Counted from the stretch's first letter, positions 12,080-24,600 are shown. The stretch is 64,000 nt of DNA from Sitta carolinensis (GCA_032173965.1 CM063284.1:118208410-118272409), one strand, 5' to 3'. Made by a program: numbers and translations. Notes: generated by a model from the sequence alone, not told the origin.

Positions 12080-12870
12080 ATGTAGAAGTTGAGTTAAAGC
12101 CTTTAGAGAAATTAAAATATATTAAGCCACGTAAATCTGAAATAGAAGTATAAGTTTTAGAGTTAAGTAAGTTAAAGTAAAGCTTAAGTAAGTAGAAATA
12201 TATTTTATACATTTTAAGTGCCTTAGCAGGGTGAAGTACCTTAAATCCTAGTTAAAAGTTCAGTGCTTCTCTAGACATAACTAAAGCATAGCAGAACATT
12301 TTTTTTTTGCATTTTTTGCATTCCAAGATAGAACCATGTATGTAGATAGATAGAACAATGTACGTAAATGCATGTAAAAATGTGTAAGAACTGATGCTGT
12401 ATTTTGCATTTTAAAGTTAAATTCTAATAGGTGCAAAGAGAAAGTTTTACAATCATGATTTTAGCTGATCGGATAATTCATGGTTAAAAGCCCCCATCTG
12501 TGGCCTGCTTTCTCATCCACTGCTTTTGCTTGCTTTTTACCTGCACACATTCACATACACACACTTCCACGCAGAGGAAGAAAGAAGAAAAGAAAAAAAA
12601 AAAAAAAAGAAAAAAAAAGAAAAGAAGAAAAGAAGAAAAAAGAAAAGAAGAAAAGAAGGCTGCAAGAACTCCATCTGCTGCCTGGGACTTAGTTCCAAAG
12701 AAGCCACAAGAACTCCTGTTTGAGGCATGTCTGGAAAACTTCAGTACACCCCTTTACTTTCGCCTTCAGACCGATGCATTTATACAATAAACAACTCGAC
12801 ATCCTTCCTGCCTCAGCCTCCGCAGGAGAAGCTTCCTCGCACGGCACTGCAGGGACCACCACCAGGGGTA
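12080..12870 (+). mobile_element. possible solo LTR / LTR-retroelement remnant
   Basis: The block changes character along its length in an LTR-like way. It starts with AAGTTAA/TTAAAGTAA-type stretches (12080-12240), continues through an A-rich region and a pure purine tract (12573-12658), and ends in a more GC-rich part with AATAAA at 12786-12791 and a pyrimidine-rich, CpG-containing tail. Purine tracts and an internal AATAAA are common LTR traits. I found no clear TG…CA ends, no target-site duplication and no partner LTR or coding region, so this is a weak call. No intact viral gene is present. Confidence 0.3.
12573..12658 (+). repeat. 86-bp pure purine (A/G) tract
   Basis: AGAGGAAGAAAGAAG-type sequence continues with only A and G for 86 bases, including A16 and GAAAA/GAAGAAAA repeats. 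The Lys/Glu-rich plus frames over it are by-products of the repeat. Confidence 0.9.
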
Positions 12871-12889
12871 ATTGAATTTCCATGCCTAT

Positions 12890-13125
12890 TCAGGCCCGGG
12901 TCTGCTTGCTGACACTGGCAGGCTCCAGCTCCGCTTGTTTCCGCACAGCGCTCTCCACTGCGGCTCCCAGGGCGGCTGCCGAGGGACAGCTGGGTCGCTC
13001 TCCCACCAGGAACGTGTTGAGCAGTAAGGAGCTTAACCAAGATAACCGAGGCATTGCAGAAGAGTTCTTTGGTAGACTTTGTGTGAACAATCTGGCTGCT
13101 ATCGACTTCAGCTCAGTTTAAGGCT
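12890..13125. promoter_or_regulatory. CpG-containing segment, possible promoter or conserved element
   Basis: I count ten CpGs in roughly the first 170 bases, against near absence in the flanks, together with CCCGGG and GCGGCTCCC-type motifs. Such CpG retention suggests an unmethylated or constrained sequence, such as a small CpG island, a first exon or the 3' part of an LTR. Open frames on both strands (12882-13121 plus, 12813-13090 minus) are expected in GC-rich DNA and are not taken as genes. Confidence 0.3.
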
Positions 13126-13459
13126 AAAGGATACATCTGAGGGACTACACGTTTATTTTTGGTTTCTGTGAACCATTTATTCCCATCTGTGTTGCTCGTC
13201 CCTGGGCACATACACACCATTAGATTTTCTTTTCTATTTTCATAAACCTGCCAGAAGATAATCCTAAAATTTAAAAGAGTATTGTTGTTAGGACAGCGGA
13301 GTGATTCACACTCAACAGTGATGTTTAAAGTTCAGCCCATTAAAAACATACTTTGAGTGCTAAATAAAAGCATTCAGTGCAGATGAAAAGGGACGTCTTT
13401 CTTCCCCCTTATCACCATGGCTAAATATCGCCCTTTTGTAAAACAGTTGAGCTGTTAAG

Positions 13460-13690
13460 TTCTATGCTAAGGCACGTACACACTTTGGAAAGGTAATTTG
13501 AAAGCGAGTTGAGCCATGACAAATAGGGACAGCTGGCCTAATTGAATCATTTGATCTAAGACAGCTCAACTTGGTTATCCTCACTGCAGCCCACATTGAT
13601 ATTAGCGAGTGAATCATTAGCCATGAAATCATGTCGACTTTCTCGATGCAGCGTTCTTGACATGACAGGGAACGCAGTCTGCCTTTCATT
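13460..13690. promoter_or_regulatory. probable conserved non-coding element (developmental enhancer type)
   Basis: A complex, non-repetitive segment with about seven CpGs in AT-rich surroundings, including GCACGTAC, AAGCGAG, GTCGAC and CTCGATG. It carries homeodomain-like CTAATTGAAT, a TTTGATCTAA motif resembling a TCF/LEF site, a CAGCTG E-box and ATCATTAGCCATGAAATCAT. This mix of CpG retention and dense factor motifs is typical of deeply conserved enhancers in vertebrate gene deserts. A minus frame of 75 codons is open across it, but its peptide shows no recognisable domain. Confidence 0.35.
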
Positions 13691-13860
13691 ACAGCACCAA
13701 TGAGTTCTTCAGTCTGTCATGAAGGGAGAAAAAAAATGAAAAAAAAGGGAAAAAAAAGTGCTTTGAAAACTTTTAGGCTCAGCAACAGAAAGTAATTTAG
13801 TCCTCCTTACAGCCAAAGGAGGAAAGACCCTTTCTGTTGGGTCTCAGGTTACCTGTCAGC

Positions 13861-13889
13861 CTCAGCCTCACTCAGCCTCACTCAGCCTC
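13861..13889 (+). repeat. short CTCAGCCTCA tandem repeat
   Basis: Two full copies of CTCAGCCTCA plus a partial third (CTCAGCCTC), a minisatellite seed. Confidence 0.85.
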
Positions 13890-14039
13890 CTGGGGCAGGC
13901 ACAGTCTGCAATGGGGCAACAGGTCACCATTTAGTAGCTATTTCCTTATTTCCTAGGGCTTAATTCTTTTCCTTATGCCTGTGCAGATGAGAGAGCCTGC
14001 AGTGCCATATGCAATTGTACAGGCTGTTTCTAGGAGCAA

Positions 14040-14170
14040 CTTCTTAGGTCATAACTTTTTTCTAGATTAATTAATAACAGGCTAGAGCTGTATCTTTGCA
14101 TTTGGACCACATTTTTTGTCTATTCTGAATGCTAATTAAACTGCTCCTAGTCTAGCTCTCATCTCAGGTA
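14040..14170. promoter_or_regulatory. homeodomain-site-rich segment
   Basis: Contains ATTAATTAATAA and, about 70 bases on, GCTAATTAAAC, along with ATTTGCAT-like and TTTGCAT octamer-half motifs. The spacing and the non-repetitive sequence between sites fit a conserved enhancer, but AT-rich DNA yields such motifs by chance. Confidence 0.2.
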
Positions 14171-14696
14171 TTCTTACAAAAATAATTGTTGCCATTATTT
14201 TGCAAACATCTCTGAAGTATTTAGGAAGATATATCATTGTTTAAAGTCCTTCCTTGATTGGCAAACTAATGGGCTCATCCAGCTGCCTTTGAATGGAATG
14301 GAAATTTTCTATGGACACAGCCAAAGGCAGATCCCAAGCTCCTTTACTGGAGTATAGTTGGTCAAAATTACCTGATGGTTTAGGTCAGGTTATTGGTAGC
14401 AGAACCAGACAAACATAATTTGGAAAATTCATATAATATCCAACCAAGGAGGAGAAACAGAAGCAGATTTTTTTTTCCAAGTCAGAGATGCCAGTACTGG
14501 ATAGGGACAAGATTCAGACCTTGGGAAAGAGAACCACCATATCTTATTCTGTCAATAGTGGTCTAAATGGTATATCTGCAAACTATCAGGGAAAGAAAAG
14601 AAAGAAGGAATAAGCATGAGGACAGGGGTACTTATAAATCAAAACTATACTAACTATACTGTCCTTAAGACAAAGCGAAACAAATTTCAAGCCATT

Positions 14697-14722
14697 AAAA
14701 AAAAAAAAAAAAAAAAAAAAAA
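14697..14722 (+). repeat. poly(A), 26 bases
   Basis: The longest uninterrupted homopolymer in the window. It has no recognisable retrocopy body immediately upstream. Confidence 0.95.
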
Positions 14723-15349
14723 GAAAATCAAACTATAAAAATGATACTAGAACGTCTGATAATGGCCCAAAAATCCTGTTTTCTTTGTTGGAGGTTGCTT
14801 AATAGGGGTCTCTCTTCCACTAAAAATGTGAAAGATAAGTGTAAAGATTTCATTTAAGAATCTGTTTCCCTGTAACAAGTGGCTATCAGTTTGGTAAGCA
14901 GGGCTCTTTCCATCCCAAATGTGGAGTTACATTCTATGTCATGACAGTTGAAGGGTGATCATTATTTACCAGAAGGGGAAAACCTTGTCAGTCTGCCTTC
15001 TGGAGAGATGGAAATATAACAGTAGCAAATGGGTAGAAGATAGTCAACAGAGAATTCAGACGTACGGAAGGGGGACAGACCTTTTTTCAAAGAAATAAAA
15101 TAGTGAGAATTTTTCAAGTTGGTGACACAAGTGTTCTTCTCAATTTTTAGCATTAAAATAGCTTTGTCAGTGTGGTTACTCGGGTTTAGGGCAGGATTTC
15201 TGTTCAGTACAAATCCCTGAATGCATAGGAAATTCATTTGACTGAGTTAGTGTCCTAACTGCTTGGTTGCAGTGGGGCAGTAACCCTTAATTGAGCTGTT
15301 TTGTGTGAATAACTATATAAATCATAGAGAAGGCAGCTATTTGTCTATT

Positions 15350-15410
15350 CTGGTGATTAGACTAATCGCCTGAGAAGAGAGAAACCTGTGTTCAGGACTC
15401 CCCTGTGCCT
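15350..15410 (+). mobile_element. tRNA-derived SINE head, possibly MIR/amniote SINE
   Basis: TGGTGATTAGACTAATCGCC resembles a tRNA A box, and GTGTTCAGGACTCCCC lies at about the right distance for a B box. The order and spacing recall the tRNA-like head of ancient amniote MIR-type SINEs ('gggttcaattccc'). The cloverleaf is too degraded for a functional tRNA, and the SINE body downstream is not clear. Confidence 0.35.
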
Positions 15411-18400
15411 GATAAACCATGCTTACACTTCAAATACTGCTCATATATCCCTGTGGTGTTTCAGAGTGTGCATGGAGACGGTCATGTGGATTCAGGAAGT
15501 GTTTCTGGTGTTGGACCTGAATTCCTGAGTCCTGCATAGGGGCTGTGCTGCAGCCAGCAATTCCATGCTGTGCTTGGGATCTCAAGCCTGCTTGGTGCAA
15601 GAAGAGATACTGAAAGTCAGGTATTTATGTGCTACACCCCCTTGCATGCATAAAAATAAGATCAGCGCTATGGAAAACCACTTCCAAGAGCTGCGTGTCT
15701 TAAAAGCCTTCAGAATTTGAGCTACCACATTTCCCATATGTAAACTATCCCATGCTTGTCCATTCCTCTTGTTAGAAAGATTTTTTCACTCTGCAGCATG
15801 TCCCTTAGTTGTGCAACAGCTTGAACACTCCTGTATTTCCTCAGTCTTTCAATTGAAGATGAAGACATCCCTTATTTTCCCAACTACATGGCAAAGATAG
15901 GGATGAGGTAAGTTTGTAAATCTTAAGTTATGCATTTTTAAAATACTTTGTTATTCTGAGGTAGAAAAAAGATAACGTACATCTGCTAAGTTTTGTAAAA
16001 GGATTACTTCTTCACCCTTTCCAAGCCAGGTCTCTAGTGGGATATACTTAAAAGTCTCCTGTCATTGCTCACACTTTCTAGTTGATTAACTGATGTGGCA
16101 TATTTGTTAGTATGTTAGTTTGTCTGCAAGAAAGGCACAAAGATTCTATGTAGGTCAGCCCAAATGTGTGTCAATGAAACTTTCATGGCATCGTTGTCTT
16201 GCATTCAGTAGACGTCAACATGCCACAGAAAAGCTGGTCCTGAAAGATTTTATTAGTTCTGAAGTTTTTCATTAGCAGTGTATACGTGTGTGTCTGTAAA
16301 ATACATCAGATTCTCCTATTTCCTAGGGACAGGAAAACATATATACTTCAGAAATTTCTGGAATGGTCTCAGATGCCTTCTTTAAACATCAGGAAAGTGA
16401 CAGCCTCTCTCCTGAGCTCTCCCAAAACAACTTATGCACAAACCTTTTATGCATGAAAAGTAGATTTCCTGCCTTTCTAAAACACAGAGTGAGATCATTT
16501 TTCCACTTTGAATGTTCAGATGGTTATAGGTCTTAAATCCATCCAAAATCACATGATTATTTCCCTCTCTAAGCTGCAGTACAGTTTTTTAGTGCACACG
16601 GCCAGCTGCTGTGGAAAGAAAAAGCATTTGTCCACCAACCCTTTCAGACCAACTGCTGAAGGAACCAGAATTTGGGTTAGTTTATGGTGAATGAGATGTC
16701 TAGCCTGCATGGATCACATGACTCTCATTCTCATGAGTGCGTGAACACACACGTGCACCTTAACACAGATGTATCTCCTGCCATTACCAACTCCAAGCAT
16801 TCAAATTCCAGTCATAAGACCAGATAAAAATTAATAAATTTTATTTTTGTCCAAATATATATTTGACTGTATTAAGGGAAAGAGGTGAACCTTCAAATGA
16901 ATGAAATTGCTTAATTGCTATTGACCTTTTTTGCAGATGTTGCTCTTGGAAAGCACTTCCACCAGCTCAGCCAGCTAAGATCCTGCTGATTTTTCACCAA
17001 TATAGAAGCAGAAAACAATTAAGGTAAATTATTCCCTTCATGCTGTATGCTGCACAACTTTTCTAACACTTGTTAAGATTCCATTTGGTTTGTGTTTCTG
17101 CTGAAACACAGCTTGCGTTAGTTTCCTGTACCTTTCTGCCCTCCCTCTCTATCAACTTTCTGATCTTTAAAAGCTATAAAAGAATGTCCTCAACAAATAA
17201 AATTTTCACAATGCTTTCTCAAAAGGTATATACAGCTTCACCTCTTTGATGCTAACAGTCAGACATAAAAGTCAGTCAATTTTAGGGATTTTCTTCAAAA
17301 ACCTTTCAAAACTGCATAGATAACACTGGCCCTGGTTTCTTCACCTGTCCAATTTCTTCTAACCTAAAGATGTAAGGTTTATTTAGTACTTAAGAAAACT
17401 GAATGCTCACTGTCTTGGGAGAGTCTGATTTAGTAGCTTGTTTCAGCATGAACCACAGTAATGTAATGCTTTTATTCACTGATGAATTTGAGCAGTACGG
17501 TGTTAATCACTCTCACTACCGTATGCCACTTGAATAATCAACAAACCCCAATGATACATGTTCCAAGACCCTGTAGAGTGCCATTTATCACTGACACAGA
17601 GCCTGTTTATTCTTGACATGCCTTATTTGTGCAGAATAAGTGGAGAATTTACTGCATAAATAATGTTAGGTGGGTATCATTTAAACCCAAATACAAGAGA
17701 TTTAAACTTCTTCAGGACCAGATATGCCTGAAAGGGGTAGAAAAGGTGGGGAAATGGAACTTCAGAAGTAATCATAAAAATACATTTAATTGATTTTTAA
17801 CTTTCAGGAGTGAGCTGATGAACTCTTCGGAGTGGTTCCTACAGCTCATGTAGGTCATCAGATACCCCCATACTGACAGTCTCAAACGTGGTTCAGGAGA
17901 AAGTCTCTCACACAATCAGTCTCAGGTTTCAGGCTTTGTTGTGGAGTTTTTTTTTTTTTTTGTAACATCATTTGCACACCTTTGCCTGCATGTGTAAAAA
18001 TGGTTTTATCCTTTGCACAGTTTTGAGATGGTGGCAGGCCAGTAAAACAGGCCCCAGATGACAGGATGGGACAAAGGTAACAGTGGAGCTGCTGCCCACC
18101 TCTGGCACTGCCTGATGCACAGGGCTGAGCTCAGTCTCTGTGTCTGCAGCCTCTCCACCCTCCAACACAGAGCACAGCAGACGCAGGATGTCACACACTC
18201 CATGTGTGTCATTTCTTAACCTCCTACTGGAGTTAGGTTCCAGTCTCCAAACTGGTAGAAGCAGTGGTAATCTAGGTCCAGGCTTCTGTCTCTAGGGATT
18301 TAAAATTGCATTTCAAGAAGAATTTATGCAAGATATAATAGTATCTGTTTTAATATTGAAAAGCAGCAAGAGATTATGAAGCTTCGGCAAAGCGGCAAAA

Positions 18401-18690
18401 TCAGGTAAATTTAGCCAGTTTTGTATGTGAGTGTGAAATCATTCTGTCTGGAAACAGCAAATATATAACTATACTAAGGTGACCCATCAGACAGAGAACA
18501 GTGAAAGATGGAAAAATATTGAAACAACACATTTTTATCACAAAAACCTAAGCATCTGCTTCAGGCCTTTAATGAGCATGAATCAGGTATTTGGTAATCC
18601 CTCAGCACACGCAACTCTCGTATTTCTTTATGTCAAAGGTTTTCTGAGGTAAAAGCTGGTCCAAAATCTCAAACTTTCTATGTCTGAATC
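15411..18690. other. non-coding DNA, no firm feature
   Basis: Mixed AT-rich sequence with no gene. It includes a T15 run (17947-17961) followed by a moderately GC-rich stretch to about 18220 in which two overlapping minus frames are open; neither shows a motif. Confidence 0.5.
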
Positions 18691-18699
18691 ATTCTGTAA

Positions 18700-19020
18700 G
18701 CCTAACGAAGGTAACTTGCGGTTGACGAAAAGGCATAACTACGGAAACATGACCAGCCTTTGAAGGGGCAGCATTGAATTCCATAGTTTTACGGAAAAGT
18801 CCTTCAAATGGTCTTGAAGAAGTCTCTCTACAAGCTCTGCAGTCCAACCTGGGACAAAGTAGTTCATCCTGCCACAGATAAACAACTTTATTTATAAATT
18901 TGTGGGCTATTAAACAAGGTGAATTTCCCTAGTGGATCAGCACAAATTTATTAATCCAGGTGTTACTCTAATTGTGATTCATTGGGGATAGAAACTCTGT
19001 TCAATGGTCCTCAAACTTGC
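18700..19020. promoter_or_regulatory. possible conserved non-coding element
   Basis: CpGs cluster at 18705-18800 (AACGAAGG, TTGCGGTTGACGAAAAGG, ACTACGG, TTTACGG) in AT-rich DNA. Downstream are TTTATTAATCC and TCTAATTGTGATTCATT motifs. The pattern fits a constrained regulatory element; no coding frame spans it. Confidence 0.25.
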
Positions 19021-21094
19021 TCTTCCATTTAGTGCTGTGCTGGAAACGCAGCACTGGGACCTGCAAGCTGCCTTAAAATCCTTCATATTTCGTTATATTT
19101 TGCCATTATTTGTAATTAATTGTTTTAGCAATTCTAAAGCAATTGTTGCAGCAATTGTGGGTTTATTTGCCTAGTTCCACAGTCGAGTTTGCTGCTCTGA
19201 TGTCTTTTACCTGCAGAGCTGTACTTAACATTTTTCAGTATAAAGCAGTACTTAAACAGAGGAAAATCAACACCTCATCACAAAACAGAACTGGACAGAC
19301 CTCAGTCAGTTAGAGCAGACTTTACTATCACAGACAAACATGTAACACTAATCCCACTGCATTTGAAAACCAATGTGAATAGGAAAACAAATTTCCTATT
19401 CCTTTGTTTGTAGTGGAAGACTGTTTTTAAAACCCATCCCTACTGTAATTATCATGTCTGAGTTCCTGGCTATGACTTTCTTACCATTCCACTGACTCAT
19501 TATAATATATATCTTCACCCTTTTAACAGTCTTTTTTTTCCCCCTGCACTTTTCTGCTGTGACAAAGAATAAGGCCAAAGTGATCACGTTCAAAAGCACC
19601 CTAAAATGCCACTTTACAGCTATGAACTATGCTTTATATCTGTGCAGTGACAAAGTGATTCAATGTGTTCTTATTTTCCACATATGTGGAAAATTTTCAA
19701 GGCAATGATGTTTGAAAGAGAAGTAGATGGAGCTACCTTGCATATGCGTACAGATATTTAAACTAAATTAAATATCGAAGGGAATGTATATGACAATTCT
19801 GCTCCATTGACATCCCCTGTACAATGCTGCACATAGCTACAGCACCATGGAAATGTGGAGCTTGGAAAAGTCCAGTTGGACACAATCATATACTCAATAA
19901 GCTGCAGAAATCAGGCTACTGAATAAACAGATACACTCATGATAGTGGCTCACCATCGATTTACTCTCTAAACACTGTGTATCTGTGCGTTTAATTTGAT
20001 TTGTTGAACTCTTTAAACAGGGAGATATCTGTATCTGGAATGTGTGTGAGGTAAAGAGAAACAGAGATTTTGCACCAGTATGTTAAAGACAAGGAACCAT
20101 CACTTCTTTTAACACCACCTCTCACTCTACTTGAATCTGTCCAGAATAGCTATAACTTGCTACTGTTGAGAATACACTTCCAGATGTAGATGTTTTGAGT
20201 CTCCAGTACAATTTTCCCTGCTCAGATGGGAAGTTTATTTCAGTATTGTACTTGTCACTCTCAATGATTCATCTATATTGCTTAAATGAGTTGTATTGGA
20301 AATTTAGTATGAGTACAGATGTACCTACCTAGGTTCAGCTCTACAAATAAGGCAAGGAAAACTAGTGCTCTCTGGTGAAATAACCACGAGATACTTTAAG
20401 GTAAAATCTCCCATATCAATGCACTTAACTCCGTGTGTAATAAAGGACTCCAGCTTTCTGTACTTTCAATCAGGTTAACACTTTCAGGTACTAGTTTCCT
20501 TCATGTTTACTTTAAAGTTGTTAACACATCATGAATACACCATAGAGTGAACTCCAATTTAAGTCCTGGAAATTTGCCCAAGATATCCCTCCTCACCTTT
20601 TCTTTTCAGTTTACTAGGGAAAACAAGGTTGGTATGAATTAACAGATTGAAACTGGCAGACTTAAATTTTATCATGAATCGTATTTGATGGAGTTCATTT
20701 TGGTATCACCAAGAAAATGAAATATCTTGCAAACATTTATTTCCTCTAACAATAGCCAAGATTACAAATCATTAAGATCCTCTTGAATACAGTAGGGCTT
20801 GACATGTTTTCAGACATGAAGGATTAATCCATTATATTTTGGTGTGTTGGTTGTAGAAGGACTGGAAGTGACCAAAACATCCAGGCTAAAATGAGAAACA
20901 CAAAATATTCATGAAAATTGTCCACAGTCTCCCATAAACACAAAGGTGGAGCCAAGCAGCAACTGTTATCCCTGACCTATGTCCCGCTGTAGAGTGTTTG
21001 GTCTTTCACATCAGCCATGGTGGATGAAAACAGTAAGGGGAAAAATAGGAAAAAAATTGTGGAGAAAGCTGCAAAGTGTGACAGGAGATTTTTG
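19021..21094. other. AT-rich non-coding DNA
   Basis: No gene, repeat family or CpG cluster recognised. The only notable open frame (19396-19599, minus) has no motif. Confidence 0.5.
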
Positions 21095-21690
21095 CCAACT
21101 TTACCCTGGGCTGCATCAAAAGAGTATGGCCAGCATGTCAAGGGTGGTGATTCTCCCCCTCTGCTCTGCTCTTGGAAGGATAACCCCACTTGGAGTACTA
21201 GTGTCCAGCTCTGGGGTCCCCAGAACAGGAAAAACATGGACATGGTCAAGTGGGTCCAGAGGAGGCCAAAGATGATCACAGGGTTGGAATGCCTCTCCGA
21301 TGAAGACAGACTGAGAAAGTTGGGGTCATTCAGCTGGACAAGAGCAGGGTCTGGGGAGACCTTAGGGCACATTCCAGTACCTAAAGGGGACTAAAAGAGA
21401 GCTGGAGAGGGACTTCTTACAAGGGCATAGAGTGACAGGACAAGGGGTAATGGTCTTAAACAGAAAAAAGGCAGGTTTATATTCGCTACTAGGATTAAAT
21501 TCTTTACTGTGAGGGTGGAGAAGGACTGGAACAGGTTGCCCAGAGAATCTGTGGATGCTCCTTTTCTGGAAGTGTTCAAGGCCAGGCTGGATGGGGCTTA
21601 GAGAAACCTGGTCTAGTGGAAGGTGTCCTTGCTCACGGCAGGAGGGTTGGAACTAGGATGATCTTTAATGTCTCTTTCAACCCAAACTTT
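21095..21690 (+). mobile_element. CR1 LINE, 5'-truncated, plus strand
   Basis: Chicken-repeat-1 non-LTR retrotransposon. The 5' part is the decayed end of ORF2 (reverse transcriptase C-terminus). The frame ending at 21394 preserves CR1-type segments such as GLECLSDEDRLRKLG. It is followed by the typical 3' region: 'gactggaacaggttgcccagagaatc', 'ttcaaggccaggctggatgg', and 'ggagggttggaactaggatgatctttaatgt…ttcaacccaaac'. The 5' truncation is normal for CR1. The frame is degraded and nothing here can transpose. Overlapping frames on both strands (20977-21579) are by-products of the element. Confidence 0.93.
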
Positions 21691-24600
21691 CCTGTGCTTT
21701 TGCAAAACCACTTCCCTAAAGCACATGTGTGTGATGATTGCTGCAGTGTCCACTCAGTCAGCCAGGTATCCCATTTGCCAGCAGATCAGTGGCCTCAGAC
21801 TTCATCTGATAACCACTTTTTCTGCTTCATCTCTCATAGTTATCCAAAACCAGGACAGGCCAGAGGGCTCTCTTACCTCATTGAAGATTTTGAAGGTTTA
21901 GAAGGACTTGTGAAACACAAAATGTCATTGCATTCAGCCCACAGCCTCACTGACTCCACCAGATTAAAAAAATAAATATTTTTTTCTAAAAGTGGCTTGT
22001 GGTTTGATGCACAGTTCCCCAAAGTCTCAGAAGAGGAAGATGTTTTCACAGGAGCTTACAAATTCATATGTAAAATTAGAAAGCCAGAGAGCCTCAAGAG
22101 AGGAAGAGAGAAATTGGGAAAGGCTGTGAAAACTGAAAGTAAAATGAGACATATGATTTATTTATAATGTAATGTTGCCTTTTCAATTAATTTGCTTTCA
22201 TGTAAATCCCCAAAATCGCTATTGCAGATTTTTTTTAATTGGCAATTTTTGCTGTTTGTATTTGTACCTGATAAGGAAATGAAAAGGATTTTTATTGGAA
22301 CTACATTTTAGTTGTATCTTTTTATGAAGTTCCAAAGGAGTTTTCTGAACCTGAAACAGCCCACAAAGACAGTCAGTCACGTGCTCATAGCTGCTGCAAG
22401 GAAGTCTAAATGAAATTTCTTTATACAATATTAGCTAGTAAAGAAATTTTCATTCAATTGTTTTTCCTTTCCATCATGAAAAATCTCTCAAAAAATTAGA
22501 TGTAAAAACATCTTACTCACTTATACCATTCTCCTAAATTGCAAGTATTAGAAATTAAGAGGAAAATTCCTACTTTTCTTTGTCATATTCCCTATTAACT
22601 TCTAGGTGATTACAGGGTGAGTGAAGACATTCACTTTGATTTTGCACACCAGACAAAAGCTATAGCTGAACTCTAATAACATATTGCTGCAAAATTTTAT
22701 ATATATTTTTCTTTCATCAGTCACATATTTTGTTCCTTTAGAAAGTTACACTAGTTTGCTAACACTTCAGAATCCTACTAAGGATTCATGCAAGACCAAG
22801 GATGGATGGGAAAAACCTGCTTTGCCTTAAGCTTGAATGAAAAAAAAAACAGAAGCAGAAGAAATTGATCCTGTTTTGAACACTTTTCACTCAGCTAAGA
22901 TGAAAAGTTTGATGTCACTGTGAGTGCAATAAAATTAATTATGGACTGACCATAACACACAAATTTTTGATATGCTATTTTAAACTAAAAACTTTTGGTT
23001 TCCTATTCAAACTTACTATCACTGCAAAATCTGGACATCAATAGCTCTATTCAAATCTCAGATAAATGCAGTTTTACATCCTAAAATTTGAGAGCTTCAT
23101 TAAATATTAATTTAATGTGGGGAGGTTTCCAGATTAATTTCAGATTAATTTACATATAAGTGCTTGTGTAGCTCAAGCAGTATCTTTCCTCTCTGTCATT
23201 TCCATCATCTGATGGACGGTGGAAAGAAGAAAATGTATAAAGAAGATGTACAGTGATAAAGTTGAGGAAGATTTAATTACAGACTTTATTACATATTCTG
23301 CCCTGGTAAGCATGCAAAAGGTAAGAGAACAACATAAATTTGCTAATGACTAGAGTGATAGAAGATACTGGAACACCTTAGATAAACAAAGTGGGCAGTT
23401 TGAAATAGCAGAGCAAGGTACATGTCTCTTAATGCTATTGCATTCTCTGTTGAAGTTTAAAAATGGTTTGACGACACAGGATGCTTTATGCACATCAAAT
23501 GAATTGAATATTTCTACTAACACTGTTAAAAATACATAAGAAATTTCAGAACGTGGTTTTATGGGTGTCTGGGGAAATCACCACAGATGGGTATGGGAAA
23601 TCTGAACTGTTTTGAAAATTGCTAACACTTGCAAAATACTAGCTGAAAGAAAACAGAAAAATATTCTTGCAGCTCCCAGCATAATCATTTATTTATTGGG
23701 ACATGGCATTTGTGTTTGTAACTTTGTCATATGTTTCCAGTAGAGTATGTCTACAGGGAGGAGTTAGAATGAAGGAAGTTAGGGCTGAATGTATAATACA
23801 GTACAATTCAGATCCAGAATCTTACAAATTATTTGTTTGGGGGCCCTGTAAATATGATCTCCATACCATGGCTTGGATTTCCATTGGTAGCAATAAAAAC
23901 CAAGTTTGTGGGGAAGTTACTTTTGCATCACTTGCCCCCTTGCATGTTCATACATGCATGTGCAACCTGTTAGATTTCTGCAAGGGGTTTCATAGCTGAT
24001 CTTCTAGAACTCATTAAGGACTTCACGTCCCCACAGCAGGTAAATGGACTTGTTATCGACATATGTTGCAAAAGAGATAATAATTGCTTAAGAGTAACAA
24101 AATTAGTGCTTTACCCATTGGAGATGTCAAGGATGGACACCACCTGAGCCTGCCATACAGAATCAGGGTGTGATGGTGTGATCCTCCATGCTTGGATGTC
24201 ACCTCTCATTTCTTCTCTAGCATCTTCAAGATCAGGGCATAAAGTAGAGCAGCAGTTGCAGCCCAGAGAGCCACATCATCATTTCCATGTGGGGATATTG
24301 CAGACATAATGCCAAAGGCATGGGAGGGAGCTCTCTCAAGAGGAACCAATATGGTTTGCCCCTTAAAAAGAAAAGCCAGCCTTGTGCAAAAGTAACAATG
24401 GTTTAAATCACCGACTGGCAAGGAAAACATTGCTTTGATTGGGGGTTACAAGAGAAGAACATAAAGCAAAAATCATTAAATACCTAGTGCAGAGTGGTAA
24501 CTACAGCAAAAACAATCTGCTCAAAATGGAATTCAAGATAAATCATTCTTACCATTGTACCCTATGAGCTATCTCATCATAGCTCACAAAATAAAACATT

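Noticed and set aside
12480..12723. Three Lys/Glu/Arg-rich plus frames and one Phe/Leu-rich minus frame
   Set aside because: They are translations of the pure purine tract, not coding sequence.
12866..12880. CTCF site
   Set aside because: CCACCAGGGG is only a partial match; the remaining positions do not fit the motif.
15350..15410. Functional tRNA gene
   Set aside because: A and B boxes are only approximate and no acceptor stem or complete cloverleaf can be drawn; better explained as a SINE remnant.
20977..21579. Cluster of frames of up to 131 codons on both strands
   Set aside because: Most of the stretch is the CR1 copy at 21095-21690, and the plus frame reads as its decayed ORF2 C-terminus.
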